The notes under the pieces: model-generated | What the model saw: only the letters and a program-made list of their open reading frames with translations | Database searches by the model: none | Told to the model about the DNA's origin: nothing | Source: 79-D21 sp022839995 | GTDB taxonomy: Bacteria; Synergistota; Synergistia; Synergistales; 79-D21 | Assembly (NCBI GenBank): GCA_022839995.1 | Contig: JALHIN010000014.1 | Coordinates: 1 to 64,000 of the forward strand | Reading direction: 5' to 3' | Length of the DNA stretch: 64,000 nt | Part shown: piece by piece, positions 40,926-49,855 of the stretch | How the letters are laid out: every line of letters starts with the position of its first letter | Numbering within the stretch: the stretch's first letter is position 1 | Translations under genes and position numbers: made by a program

Positions 40926-41372
40926 ATGAAAGTGATCCTGAAAGAAGACGTGAGCAAGATCGGGAAAAAAGGGGATTTGGTCGAGGTTTCAGACGGTTAT
41001 GCCAGGAACTACCTGTTCCCCCGGGGATTGGCCGAAGAAGCGACGGTAGGACGGCAGAAGGAATGGGAGGCGAGGAAAAAGGAACTTGCGCAGAAGGCAA
41101 ACCGGGCGGAAAAGGCTGCGCATGAAGCGAGGAGGAACCTGCAGGGCAAGCAGGTGACGGTGAAGGCCAGCGCCGGAGATTCGGGAAAGCTGTTCGGCAG
41201 CGTCACGGCCGCGACGCTCGCCAGGGCGATCGAAGAACAGCTCCATGTCGCGGTTGACAAGAAGGACATCCGGATTGCGGAGGCCATTCGGCAGGTAGGG
41301 CGCTACCCGCTGACCGTCCGGCTATACTCGAACGTCGAGGCGGAATTGAGCGTTTTGGTGGAGGCAGAGTGA
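40926..41372 (+). CDS. rplI: 50S ribosomal protein L9
   Basis: A 148-residue L9 with the N-terminal RNA-binding domain (M-K-V-I-L-K-E-D-V-S-K-I-G-K-K-G-D-L-V-E-V-S-D-G-Y-A-R-N-Y-L), the long connecting helix rich in Lys/Ala/Glu (residues about 40-75) and the C-terminal domain. It starts at ATG 40926 after GGTGAAAAGG. An upstream frame extension lies inside the previous gene. dnaB begins 1 base after its stop. Confidence 0.96.
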   Translation: MKVILKEDVSKIGKKGDLVEVSDGYARNYLFPRGLAEEATVGRQKEWEARKKELAQKANRAEKAAHEARRNLQGKQVTVKASAGDSGKLFGSVTAATLARAIEEQLHVAVDKKDIRIAEAIRQVGRYPLTVRLYSNVEAELSVLVEAE

Positions 41373-41373
41373 A

Positions 41374-42720
41374 GTGCTGAAAAACGCCTTTGAGAGGATC
41401 CCGCCCCATAGCCTGGAAGCGGAAAGAGCCGTGCTTGGCGCCTGCCTGCTGGATCGGGATGCCCTTCTTCTCGTGACGGAAACCCTCTCGGGGGAAGATT
41501 TCTACGAAACCCGGCATCGCCTGGCATTCGAATTGATTCTCGATATGGCGCGGAAAGACAAACCTGTCGATCCGCTGACGGTCTGGGAGGAAATCTCGAG
41601 GAGGGAGATGGCGGACCGCCTCGGTGGGCAGGGCTTCATCGCGGGACTGATCGACACGGTTCCGACCATCGCCAACGTGGAATACCATACCCGAATCGTC
41701 AGGGACAAGTCGGTTCATCGAAAGCTGGTCCAGGTCGGAAGCGACATCGTAAAACTCGGGTACGCCGAAGATCGTGAAATGGAAGACATCCTCGACGAAG
41801 CCGAGAGGTCCGTTTTCGAAATCACCCGCCGCGGGGGAGAACGGAATTTCCGACACATCGGGGACATCCTTGGAACAGCCTTCCAGCAGATTGAAACGCA
41901 TTACCAGCAACAGGAACCGGTTACCGGTATCTCATCCGGCTTTATCGATTTCGACAGGCTTACCGCCGGTTTCCAGCCGGGTAGCCTCAACATCATCGCC
42001 GCGCGCCCCTCGATGGGGAAAACGGCCCTCGCATTGAACATCGCCCAGCATGCGGCTCTCGAAAGGAAAAAGCCGGTTCTCGTCTTCAGTCTCGAGATGG
42101 GGGGCGAACAACTCGCGCAACGAATGCTGGCTTCCGAGGCGCGGGTCAATGTTCATGACCTGAGGACGGGAACGTTCCATGAAAGTGCCTGGGAAGCCCT
42201 GGCGGATGCAGCGGGGCGTCTGTCCCAGGCCCCGATTTACATCGACGACAGTTCGGTGCTATCGACCCTTGAACTGCGTGCACGGTGCCGTCGGTTCAAG
42301 GCTAGAACGAACGACGTGGGCATGGTCGTCGTAGACTACCTTCAATTGATGCACCTGCCGCGACCGACAGACAGCAAGCAGCAGGAGGTAGCGGAAATTT
42401 CCCGGGCCCTAAAGGGAATCGCAAGGGAACTGGAGGTCCCGATCATCGCGCTTTCACAGCTTTCCCGGGCCGTCGAGCAGCGGCAGGACAAGCGGCCGCA
42501 ACTTTCCGACCTTCGGGATAGCGGTGCGATCGAACAGGACGCGGACTTGGTCATCCTCCTTTTCAGGCCAGGGTATTACTCTACAAACCCGGAGGAAGAA
42601 GACAACATCGCCGAGGCGATCATCGCCAAGCACCGGAACGGCCCGACGGGGACCGTCCCCCTGGTTTTCATCCGGGAATACACCCGTTTTGTGAGCGCTG
42701 AAAGATTCCGCCCATCCTAG
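41374..42720 (+). CDS. dnaB: Replicative DNA helicase DnaB
   Basis: The hexameric helicase of the replication fork, 448 residues. The N-terminal domain begins I-P-P-H-S-L-E-A-E-R-A-V-L-G. The RecA-like C-terminal domain has Walker A in A-R-P-S-M-G-K-T-A near residue 210, Walker B in V-V-V-D-Y-L-Q-L-M and the E-I-S-R-A-L-K-G-I-A-R-E-L motif. It starts at GTG 41374. No intein is present. Confidence 0.96.
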   Translation: MLKNAFERIPPHSLEAERAVLGACLLDRDALLLVTETLSGEDFYETRHRLAFELILDMARKDKPVDPLTVWEEISRREMADRLGGQGFIAGLIDTVPTIANVEYHTRIVRDKSVHRKLVQVGSDIVKLGYAEDREMEDILDEAERSVFEITRRGGERNFRHIGDILGTAFQQIETHYQQQEPVTGISSGFIDFDRLTAGFQPGSLNIIAARPSMGKTALALNIAQHAALERKKPVLVFSLEMGGEQLAQRMLASEARVNVHDLRTGTFHESAWEALADAAGRLSQAPIYIDDSSVLSTLELRARCRRFKARTNDVGMVVVDYLQLMHLPRPTDSKQQEVAEISRALKGIARELEVPIIALSQLSRAVEQRQDKRPQLSDLRDSGAIEQDADLVILLFRPGYYSTNPEEEDNIAEAIIAKHRNGPTGTVPLVFIREYTRFVSAERFRPS

Positions 42721-42745
42721 GGCAGAACGGGGGCCGGAGAGTTCC

Positions 42746-44617
42746 ATGAATAGAAATCACCCAGAAACCCGGGGATCCTTTCCCACCAGTCCCAGCAGAA
42801 ACAGCAAGGAGAATTTCTCGGCAGGGTTCCTTCCGGAATGGCTCTTCTATCCGTTGATCACCGTGTCGTTGGTGATCCCGAACCTGGTTTTTGCCCCGGG
42901 TGCCTTTTTTTCCCAGTCCCTCCACCTTTTGAAGTGGGTCACCGCCTTTACGCCGATCGCGATCCTCGCCTTTGCTGCGGGGCTATCGATCGTAGCCGCC
43001 CCGAAGGACAGGGGGGAGTTCAGGGTCGATCCCCTCGGATGGCTCTGGCTCTTCCTCCTTCTTTACGTCACTGCGCAGCCTCTCTGGGTAAGGGTGACCT
43101 CCGTACCCACTTTCGTCCGGGAGTGGCTGTTCTTTGCCAGTCTTTTCATCACCGCCATTCTCTGTTCAAACATGTTCCGGCGGAGGGACATGATGATGCT
43201 GGTCCTTTTCGGAGCGGGAATGAACGCGGCCCTGAACGTCCTTTTTGCGGAGCTGCAGGTACGGTCGGTTCGGCTTCCTTTCTTCATCCTGCCCGTGCCG
43301 GGCAATTACGTGGGGAACACCGGCCAGCAGAACATGCTCGGCATTTGGGTGGCGATGGCGGTCCTTTCCGGACTTGCACTGCACCTGATGCTGCTGGAGG
43401 AGAGGGCAAAAGGGCACCGGCAGAATTCCTCGGCAATTTTCGTCGGCATGAACCTGTCGGTCCTGGCGGTCAACTCCTGGGGAGTTTTTTCGACGACGAG
43501 TCGCCAAAGCCTCCTGGCACTTTTGGTCGGGATCACGGTGTTCCTGCTAGCCGGGGGAAGGCTGAGGGGAAAAGACTTCGTCCGGTCGATGATCCCCGGT
43601 TTGCTTGTCATCGCGCTGGCCATGGGTGCCGCCTATCAGTTCAACACAGGGCGCACGCAGGCTTTCGTGGAAAAGGCCGAGAGCCTCGCGAAAGGCGCGA
43701 TCGGCGAAAAAGGCGAACTGTCGGAGGCCGATTCCGGGCGGCTGAGCATCTACGCGACGGCCCTCACGATGCTGAAGGAACACCCCCTTGGGGGTGTTGG
43801 ATTGGGGCATTTCAAATGGAACTACCTGGATGCCCAGCGTGAACTTTTCCGGCGCTACCCCGATTCGAAACTGAAATGGCAATACACGATGTGGGCTCAC
43901 AGCGAAATGCTGCAATGGTTCTGTGAAACGGGAATCATCGGCGGGATTTTCCTTTTGGCCATCCTTTCCTGGTGTGCCCTACGGGTGCTGAAGGCGATAA
44001 GGTCAAAGAAGGAGGTCTCGCTGGAAGGGCTATGGTCCGTGGGGATGCTGACGCTGATCTGGACGGTCGCCCTTTGGGGGGAAAGGCCGTTTCACAGGAT
44101 CGAGGACGCTCTTTGGATGAGCCTGGCGTTTTCGTTCCTGGGCCGGGAGTTCCTTCCAAGGGATTTTGCCTGGGCCGAAATCCGGCGCCCGTTGATCTGG
44201 AAAGGTTTCGGAATAACGGTCGCCGTGATCGCCCTGGCCGGGCTCGTGCTGCTGGGAAAAGGTGTTGTGGCGGACCATGCTCTCGCTATGGCTTTGCAGA
44301 CCCGGGACGCCCAGGTGCAGAAATCGCTGATCGACCGGGCGGCTGGAAGCCTGCTGTTCAGGGATCTTGCTGACCGTGCCTACGCGGAACACTATCTTGC
44401 CGTGGCGGTGGCTAGACGGGACGGGGAAGCCCTCGCAGAAGGACTCGCAAGGCTCGAAAACTATTTCTTCAGGCAGCCGCAGACAAGGGAACTGAACGTG
44501 CTGATCGGTTGGTACGGGCGCCTTGGGAGCAGGGAAAAACTCGAGCTGTTCACCTCGTACCTGAAGCCTGGATCCTACTCGGTCCAGCCCGTCGAGGCCC
44601 TTTCTTCAGCGCCGTAA
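42746..44617 (+). CDS. O-antigen ligase / polymerase family membrane protein
   Basis: An integral membrane protein of 623 residues with about 12 hydrophobic segments. It carries the Wzy_C/WaaL-type central block: N-T-G-Q-Q-N near residue 190, a large periplasmic loop with S-G-R-L-S-I-Y and H-P-L-G-G-V-G-L-G near 330-350, and W-A-H-S-E near 385. The 120-residue C-terminal tail is soluble and helical, TPR-like. Such enzymes join or polymerise lipid-linked glycans or glycosylate pilins. No other glycan genes are nearby, so the acceptor is unknown. It lies 25 bases after dnaB. Confidence 0.78.
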   Translation: MNRNHPETRGSFPTSPSRNSKENFSAGFLPEWLFYPLITVSLVIPNLVFAPGAFFSQSLHLLKWVTAFTPIAILAFAAGLSIVAAPKDRGEFRVDPLGWLWLFLLLYVTAQPLWVRVTSVPTFVREWLFFASLFITAILCSNMFRRRDMMMLVLFGAGMNAALNVLFAELQVRSVRLPFFILPVPGNYVGNTGQQNMLGIWVAMAVLSGLALHLMLLEERAKGHRQNSSAIFVGMNLSVLAVNSWGVFSTTSRQSLLALLVGITVFLLAGGRLRGKDFVRSMIPGLLVIALAMGAAYQFNTGRTQAFVEKAESLAKGAIGEKGELSEADSGRLSIYATALTMLKEHPLGGVGLGHFKWNYLDAQRELFRRYPDSKLKWQYTMWAHSEMLQWFCETGIIGGIFLLAILSWCALRVLKAIRSKKEVSLEGLWSVGMLTLIWTVALWGERPFHRIEDALWMSLAFSFLGREFLPRDFAWAEIRRPLIWKGFGITVAVIALAGLVLLGKGVVADHALAMALQTRDAQVQKSLIDRAAGSLLFRDLADRAYAEHYLAVAVARRDGEALAEGLARLENYFFRQPQTRELNVLIGWYGRLGSREKLELFTSYLKPGSYSVQPVEALSSAP

Positions 44618-44645
44618 CCCCGGGAAACGAACCGGGGTTACGGCG
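44610..44645. terminator. Perfect 14-bp hairpin between convergent genes
   Basis: Bases 44610-44623 pair fully with 44632-44645 around an 8-base loop. The stem includes the stop codon of the O-antigen ligase-like gene and lies 16 bases before the end of the convergent glnA. There is no U-run on either strand, so it is a hairpin-only 3' boundary. Confidence 0.55.
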
Positions 44646-44661
44646 TCCAGGAGAAGCCGGG

Positions 44662-46776
44662 CTAGAAGATCAAAAGGAGTTCGCGGTAACGGGGGAAGGG
44701 CCAGAAGTCGTTTCCGACAGTGTTTTCGGCCGTATCGCAGAGGCTCCTGATTTCGCCCATCAGCGCCAGCCCTTCATTGGTTACGGCTTCCACCCCTTCC
44801 TCGAGGCTCAGGGAGGCGAGTTTCGAGCGTAAGGCTTGCGCACGATCGCAGGCTGCGACAAGTTTTTCCCGTATCCTGGCCAGGTCGGCGATTTTTTCCC
44901 TGAAATGGGGCATTTCTTCGGAAAGCGTTTCGATGACACCCCTGTAGGTTTTCAGGTCGAGCTCGAGCTGGCGGGTGATTGCGGGGAGAATCCCTTCCCT
45001 GACCATGGATTCCAAGACTCCGAGCTCGATTTCGCGCGATTTCAGGTACCGCTCGACCTGGATCTCGTAAAAAGCCGAAACTTCCCGGTAGGACATGATT
45101 TTCAGGCTTGAAAGGAGCTCGCGGTTTTCCGGAACGAGGTAGTAGGAAAGAGCCTCAGGAGTGGAATAGGCCACGGGCAATCCTCGTTTGACCGCTTCCC
45201 GGGCCCATTCTTCAGAGTAGCAGTTGCCGTCGAAGCGGACATTTCGGCTTTCTTTCGCCGCAAAACGGATTGCCTCCAGGGCAGCTTCCGAAACTTCGAC
45301 TCCATCCCCCAGGCGGTTTTCGATCAGGATCGTCATTTGCTCAAGGCCCCATGCCCAGGCTGCCATCAGCATGGTCACCGGACCTGCGAGGGACTGTGAA
45401 GCCCCGGTTCCCCTGAACTCGAATTTGTTGCCGGTAAAGGCGATCGGGGCGGTCCGGTTCCGATCCGTGTTGTCCGCCTTGATTTCCGGCAGCCGGTTCA
45501 GGCCCAGGTCTATGGACCCTTTTGACGGAATGGACTCGGGGAGTCCTTCCTCGATCCGGTCGAGGATTCGGTTCAGGACTTCCCCCAGGTAGACGCTCAT
45601 GATGGCCGGAGGTGCCTCGTTGCCTCCCAGGCGGTACATGTTTCCAGGCGAAGCGATGGAAGCCCGCAACAGGCTTCCGTACCGCGACAGCCCCAAAAGG
45701 AAGGCGCCAAGGAAGGTCAAAAACTGGATGCTTCGTTTCTGGGTGCCGGACGGAGACAGGAGGTTTCTACCCTCGCTGTCCATTAACGAAAAGTTCGTGT
45801 GCTTCCCGCTGCCGTTGAGTCCCGCGAAGGGCTTTTCATGCAGCATCAGCCGAAGGTCATGGCGACGGGCAAAACGCTTCATTACTGCCATCATCAGCTG
45901 GTTCTGGTCATTCGCAAGGTTCGCTTCGGAAAACTCCGGCGCAAACTCGAACTGGCAGGGGGCGACTTCGTTATGGCGCGTCTTGATTGCGATCCCGAGG
46001 CGGGCAAGCTCGTTTTCGACATCTTCCATATAGGCTAGGACCTTTGGGTGGATGGTCCCGAAATAGTGATCCTCCATCTGTTGTCCCTTCGGGGGCTGCG
46101 CGCCGCACAGCGTGTGGCCGCAGAAGATGATGTCGGGGCGGAGACGGGCCTTGGATTCGTTGACAAGGAAGAATTCCTGTTCGGCTCCGACGGTGGCTTT
46201 CACCCAGCGAACCCCTCGGTTTCCGAAAAGGCGCAAGAGCCGCAGTGCGCGGCTTTCGATCGCGGTGAGGGATTTCAGGAGGGGGGTCTTCAGGTCCAGG
46301 GGGGTTCCGTCATAGGAAATGAAGATGGAGGGGATGCAAAGCGTCCCTCCTTTTTCCGTCTGGACGACGAACGCCGGGCTGGAAGGATCCCATGCGGTGT
46401 AGCCACGGGCCTCAAACGTAGACCGCATCCCGCCCGAAGGCAATGAGGAAGCGTCCGGTTCGCTCTGGATCAGTTCGCTTCCCGTGAAGGATTCCAGGGG
46501 CGTCCCTTCCAGGTCGAGGGACAAAAAGGCCATGTGCTTTTCCGCCGTTTTTTCCGTCCGGGGGTGAAACCAGTGCGTGTAGTGGGTTGCTCCCTTGGAA
46601 AGAGCCCATTCCTTCATTGCCGAGGCCACAATATCGGCGACTCCTGCATCGATTTTCTCCCCGGTATCGACCGCCGCCATCAGCTGGGCAAACACGTCTT
46701 TCGGAAGGCGTTCCCGCATGGCCTTTCGGTTAAAGACAAGTTCCCCGAACGTTGAAGATGGTCGTAGTTCCATCAT
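44662..46776 (-). CDS. glnA: Glutamine synthetase type III
   Basis: A 704-residue GSIII (GlnN type), much longer than the roughly 450-residue type I. It makes glutamine from glutamate, ammonia and ATP. Visible are the N-terminal F-G-E-L-V-F-N, the metal and substrate segments A-E-Q-E-F-F-L-V, N-E-V-A-P-C-Q-F-E, G-S-G-K-H-T-N, N-R-T-A-P-I-A-F-T-G-N-K-F-E-F-R and the late F-D-G-N-C-Y-S. It starts at ATG 46776 after GGGGGGAG on the minus strand. It is monocistronic with its own promoter. GSIII is typical of Bacteroides, Synergistota and some clostridia. Confidence 0.95.
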   Translation of the reverse strand: MMELRPSSTFGELVFNRKAMRERLPKDVFAQLMAAVDTGEKIDAGVADIVASAMKEWALSKGATHYTHWFHPRTEKTAEKHMAFLSLDLEGTPLESFTGSELIQSEPDASSLPSGGMRSTFEARGYTAWDPSSPAFVVQTEKGGTLCIPSIFISYDGTPLDLKTPLLKSLTAIESRALRLLRLFGNRGVRWVKATVGAEQEFFLVNESKARLRPDIIFCGHTLCGAQPPKGQQMEDHYFGTIHPKVLAYMEDVENELARLGIAIKTRHNEVAPCQFEFAPEFSEANLANDQNQLMMAVMKRFARRHDLRLMLHEKPFAGLNGSGKHTNFSLMDSEGRNLLSPSGTQKRSIQFLTFLGAFLLGLSRYGSLLRASIASPGNMYRLGGNEAPPAIMSVYLGEVLNRILDRIEEGLPESIPSKGSIDLGLNRLPEIKADNTDRNRTAPIAFTGNKFEFRGTGASQSLAGPVTMLMAAWAWGLEQMTILIENRLGDGVEVSEAALEAIRFAAKESRNVRFDGNCYSEEWAREAVKRGLPVAYSTPEALSYYLVPENRELLSSLKIMSYREVSAFYEIQVERYLKSREIELGVLESMVREGILPAITRQLELDLKTYRGVIETLSEEMPHFREKIADLARIREKLVAACDRAQALRSKLASLSLEEGVEAVTNEGLALMGEIRSLCDTAENTVGNDFWPFPRYRELLLIF

Positions 46777-46808
46777 CGTGTTCTCCCCCCTTGCTCTGTG
46801 ATGGAACA

Positions 46809-46837
46809 TAAATAGCAGAAAGAAAGCAATAATGCAA
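46809..46837 (-). promoter_or_regulatory. Promoter of glnA
   Basis: On the minus strand TTGCAT (complement of 46832-46837) and TATTTA (complement of 46809-46814) are 17 bp apart, in an unusually AT-rich stretch (46801-46910). The implied leader is about 25 bases. No nitrogen-regulator site was recognised. Confidence 0.55.
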
Positions 46838-46907
46838 CTGCGAAACTATCATAGACCATTAAAATGGCTGTTTTAATAACAAAGAAGGCTTCTTCTGTCC
46901 CTATATG

Positions 46908-46941
46908 AAAAAAAGAGGGCCGCCCCCGAGGCGGCCCTCTT
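46908..46941 (-). terminator. Terminator of the aldolase-flavoprotein operon
   Basis: On the minus strand a perfect 12-bp GC-rich stem (46913-46924 with 46930-46941) is followed by a run of seven T residues. It lies 16 bases past the flavoprotein stop. Confidence 0.9.
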
Positions 46942-46957
46942 CAACGGGAGCCATTTT

Positions 46958-47509
46958 TCATAGACTCTTGCCGAATCGTTCGGCTCGATCCAGCCATTCG
47001 GTCCCATCGATGTCCCCCCGGCGGTAGATTCCGTGCGCCAGGAGTTCGAGCAGGCTTTCCAGGCCGAGCAGTTCGCAGGAAGCGCGGTAGGCGAAACGGA
47101 GGCCATCGAAACAGTCCGGGTCGGTGTCTCCCGCGGTGGAGAAAAGGATGGATTTTTTCCCCTTCAGGGTGTAAAGCGCGTTCTCGGAAACAAAAGGAAG
47201 GAATCGGTCAATCGCGAGCTTGATCTGTCCACTCCAGGTGTACCAGTAAAGCGGAGATACGAACAGGATCAACTCGGACCGCCTGAGAGCCTCGTAGATC
47301 TCCCGCATCGAATCGTCCAGCACGCAGGGTTTCCCGCCAGTCCAGCATTGCCTGCAATCCATGCAGCCCGATATAGCATTGGGTTCTTCCAGGTGAAATC
47401 GGAAGATTTCCCCCGCTTTTTCACCGGCTCCACGAAGGAAGGCTTCCGCCAGGCTTTCGCTGTTTCCCCCACGCCGTGGACTTCCAAAAAGCACCGTTGT
47501 CCCTTTCAT
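46958..47509 (-). CDS. NAD(P)H-dependent FMN reductase / iron-sulfur flavoprotein-like
   Basis: A flavodoxin-fold protein of 183 residues. The FMN phosphate loop is G-S-P-R-R-G-G-N-S-E near residue 7. C-M-D-C-R-Q-C near residue 47 is a compact Cys cluster, as in the iron-sulfur flavoproteins of anaerobes. S-P-L-Y-W-Y-T-W-S-G-Q is the second FMN segment. It starts at ATG 47509, which overlaps the stop of the upstream aldolase by 4 bases and has AAGGAGG 7 bases away. ATG 47515 would be too close to that site. It probably reduces flavins, quinones or metals. The electron partner is unknown. Confidence 0.8.
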   Translation of the reverse strand: MKGTTVLFGSPRRGGNSESLAEAFLRGAGEKAGEIFRFHLEEPNAISGCMDCRQCWTGGKPCVLDDSMREIYEALRRSELILFVSPLYWYTWSGQIKLAIDRFLPFVSENALYTLKGKKSILFSTAGDTDPDCFDGLRFAYRASCELLGLESLLELLAHGIYRRGDIDGTEWLDRAERFGKSL

Positions 47510-48408
47510 CGCCATGCCTCCTTGTCGAGGTATTTCGTTTCCGTGAGAAGTTGGATGACTGTTTGCCGGGCAAGCGGGTCCAGCTCCAGGAGCGGCAAAC
47601 GGCAAGGCCCCCCGTAAAGGCCTATGGCGTCCACGGCTGCCTTCAGCCCCGCGATACCGTATCCCTTGGTGACGGCGTGATTCAGGCGAAGAAGCCGATG
47701 CTGGATCTCCCTGGCTTCCTCGATCTTACCCGCAAGAAAAAGGTTCATAAGGCGGTTGCAGGCAGCCGGCAGGATGTTCGAGATCGCCAGCGTTCCGCCC
47801 GTGCAACCGACGGCCAACCCGGCGAGGAAGAAGCCCCCTGATCCGACGAATACGGAAAACCCTTGCCTGGCTTCGGAGCAGAGCATCGCGATTTGTACGA
47901 TGTCGCCGGACGTGTCTTTGATGCCGATGATCGAAGGGTGTGCGGAGACTTCCCTGACACACTCCGGTGTCAGGTTGAAACCCGTGTTTGCCGGCATGTT
48001 GTAGAGGACGACCGGTACGGGAGAACTGTCTGCAAGCTTCCAGAAATAGGATCTCAAGGTTTCGACCGTGTTTTGTCCCTTGTAATAATGGGGTGGGAGC
48101 GCAAGGACCGCATCGGTGCCGGCGTCTGAAACGGCCCGACAAAGTTCCAGTGTTTCGGAAAGGCTCGGGCAGTGCACGCCGGTGATAACCGGTATCCTTC
48201 CTTTGGTTCGGGACACGACGCGTGCGGTCAGGTCGACCCGCTCGGCAAAGGAGAGGAAGGGGAATTCGCCGTTGGAGCCCCCGACAACGAGTCCGTGCAA
48301 GGGAGAGGAAAGCCATTTTTCAAGGTTTTCGTCAAGAGCGTCCCAGGCAATTGTCCCGCCCGTTTGAAAAGGGGTCGGGATCGGGGCGAAGATGCCTTTG
48401 AGTTCCAT
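47506..48408 (-). CDS. DapA-family aldolase, closest in motif to 4-hydroxy-2-oxoglutarate aldolase
   Basis: A class I Schiff-base aldolase of 300 residues in the DHDPS/NAL superfamily. The Schiff-base lysine is in G-I-K-D-T-S-G-D near residue 166, and the catalytic Tyr is in L-Y-N-M-P-A-N-T-G near 138. The substrate loop reads G-G-S-N-G-E-F-P-F-L, not the G-T-T-G-E-S of true DapA. It matches the loop I recall from human HOGA1 (Q-G-S-N-G-E-F-P-F-L), which cleaves 4-hydroxy-2-oxoglutarate. It starts at ATG 48408 after AAGGAGTGA. It is coupled to the flavoprotein gene. Dihydrodipicolinate synthase activity is the less likely option. Confidence 0.82.
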   Translation of the reverse strand: MELKGIFAPIPTPFQTGGTIAWDALDENLEKWLSSPLHGLVVGGSNGEFPFLSFAERVDLTARVVSRTKGRIPVITGVHCPSLSETLELCRAVSDAGTDAVLALPPHYYKGQNTVETLRSYFWKLADSSPVPVVLYNMPANTGFNLTPECVREVSAHPSIIGIKDTSGDIVQIAMLCSEARQGFSVFVGSGGFFLAGLAVGCTGGTLAISNILPAACNRLMNLFLAGKIEEAREIQHRLLRLNHAVTKGYGIAGLKAAVDAIGLYGGPCRLPLLELDPLARQTVIQLLTETKYLDKEAWR

Positions 48409-48515
48409 TCTTGGTCTCACTCCTTTCATCCATTCGGAGTCTATCACAAAGGGGAAAACACTGGGGAAGAGGATTCCGTATAATAGGTTCGGGGCACCGC
48501 CCCACGGGAGGGAAA

Positions 48516-49487
48516 ATGGGGATTCTTCGTGTCGGCTGTTGTTCCTGGACTGACCCCGGGCTGGTGAAAAGTGGATGGTACCCTGCCGAAGCCCGAAGCG
48601 CCGAAAAGCGCTTGCGCTTTTACGCTTCGCGATTTGATACCGTGGAAGTCGACAGCACCTATTACGCCATTCCCGAGGAGACCGCTGCCTGGAAGTGGGT
48701 CGCAAGGACTCAAAAGGGGTTTCTCTTCAATGTAAAAGTTTACGGCCTTTTTACCCTGCATACCGTTGACCGGAGGCACGTTCCGCCCTGGGCGTTGTCG
48801 GAGATCAGAATGCACGGCAAGTCCGACAGGTTGACCCTCCGCGACTTTCCGAGGAGCCTACTCCTTGAAATCTGGGAAAAGTTCCGCAGAAGCATCGCTC
48901 CGCTTGAGGCAACCGGGAAGATGGGGTACCTTCTATTTCAGTTCCCGCCTGGAATCGAGTTTTCCCGCGTACTGGAAAAGTACCTGCATCGGGTACGGGA
49001 AGTATCCGGGCCCCTTCGGATCGCCGTCGAAGCAAGGAACGGGAAATGGCTCGAGGGAAGCTCCGGGGAACGGTTCCTGGGAACCCTTCGCGACCTGAAC
49101 ATGGCCTACGTTGCAGTGGACGAGCCGTCGCTTTCCTGGACGGTCCCACCGAAATGGCCGATCACCGCAAGCTGGGGGAGCGTGATCCGGTTCCACGGCC
49201 GCAATGCTGCGGCATGGGAGAAAAGGGGAGCCGGGGTTTCCGAAAAGTTCCGGTATCTTTATTCACCGGAAGAACTGCGTCCCTGGAAGAACCGGGTTCT
49301 TGAAATATCTGCCAGGGTAGAAAGGCTTTTTGTGATGTTCAATAACTGTTACGGCGACTATGCGGTTCGGAACGCGACCTGGATGAAAAAGGCCCTGGGG
49401 TTGTCGGTCCAGGACGCAGAGGCCTCCCAGGGGCTGCTGGACTACAGTATTGCGGAAGAGCCGAGGATCCCGAAAACGGAGGAATGA
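48516..49487 (+). CDS. DUF72 (YecE-like) protein
   Basis: A TIM-barrel-like DUF72 protein of 323 residues. It begins with the family pattern R-V-G-C-C-S-W-T-D and has F-Y-A-S-R-F-D-T-V-E-V-D-S-T-Y-Y near 45, F-Q-F-P-P near 145, the E-A-R-N block and a late M-F-N-N-C-Y-G-D-Y-A-V-R-N-A. It starts at ATG 48516 after GGGAGGG. A TATAAT at 48479-48484 is a likely -10. Function unknown. Here it is first in a coupled run with queD and folE2. Confidence 0.85.
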   Translation: MGILRVGCCSWTDPGLVKSGWYPAEARSAEKRLRFYASRFDTVEVDSTYYAIPEETAAWKWVARTQKGFLFNVKVYGLFTLHTVDRRHVPPWALSEIRMHGKSDRLTLRDFPRSLLLEIWEKFRRSIAPLEATGKMGYLLFQFPPGIEFSRVLEKYLHRVREVSGPLRIAVEARNGKWLEGSSGERFLGTLRDLNMAYVAVDEPSLSWTVPPKWPITASWGSVIRFHGRNAAAWEKRGAGVSEKFRYLYSPEELRPWKNRVLEISARVERLFVMFNNCYGDYAVRNATWMKKALGLSVQDAEASQGLLDYSIAEEPRIPKTEE

Positions 49488-49489
49488 AC

Positions 49490-49855
49490 ATGAAAATCCG
49501 GAGGACCTTTTCCTTTGATGCGGCCCATAAACTCGAATCCTACCACGGCAAGTGTGAAAGGCTTCACGGTCACACCTACGCTTTTTCCCTGACGGTCCAG
49601 GGGAAACCGGACCGGGAGGGAATGGTCCTGGATTTCGCGGAGCTGAAGAGGCTGACGGAAGACAGGGTCCTTTCCAGGCTGGACCATGCCTACCTGAACG
49701 AACTGATGCCTCAACCGACTGCGGAGAACATCGCGGCATGGATTTGGAGATCAATGGAAGAGGGGATCCGGCAAATGGGATGCAGCCTTTGCGAGATCGA
49801 AGTCTGGGAAACGAAGGATTGTTCGGCGATCCTGACCCGGGAGGATCTCGAATGA
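49490..49855 (+). CDS. queD: 6-carboxy-5,6,7,8-tetrahydropterin synthase
   Basis: QueD, a 121-residue PTPS-family enzyme of queuosine/preQ0 synthesis. Zinc ligands are the His in F-D-A-A-H-K-L and the pair in L-H-G-H-T-Y. The catalytic Cys lies just before, in G-K-C-E-R-L. The terminal W-E-T-K segment supplies the pterin-anchoring Glu. I chose ATG 49490, 7 bases after GGAGG, over ATG 49484. Two bases separate it from the upstream stop, and folE2 overlaps its end by 4 bases. Only the first steps of preQ0 synthesis are encoded here (no QueE or QueC). Confidence 0.9.
   Translation: MKIRRTFSFDAAHKLESYHGKCERLHGHTYAFSLTVQGKPDREGMVLDFAELKRLTEDRVLSRLDHAYLNELMPQPTAENIAAWIWRSMEEGIRQMGCSLCEIEVWETKDCSAILTREDLE

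Noticed and set aside
48409..48705. Roughly 100-residue N-terminal extension of the DapA-family aldolase
   Set aside because: Aldolases of this family start near M-E-L-K-G-I. The extension would be antisense to DUF72 and lacks a ribosome site.
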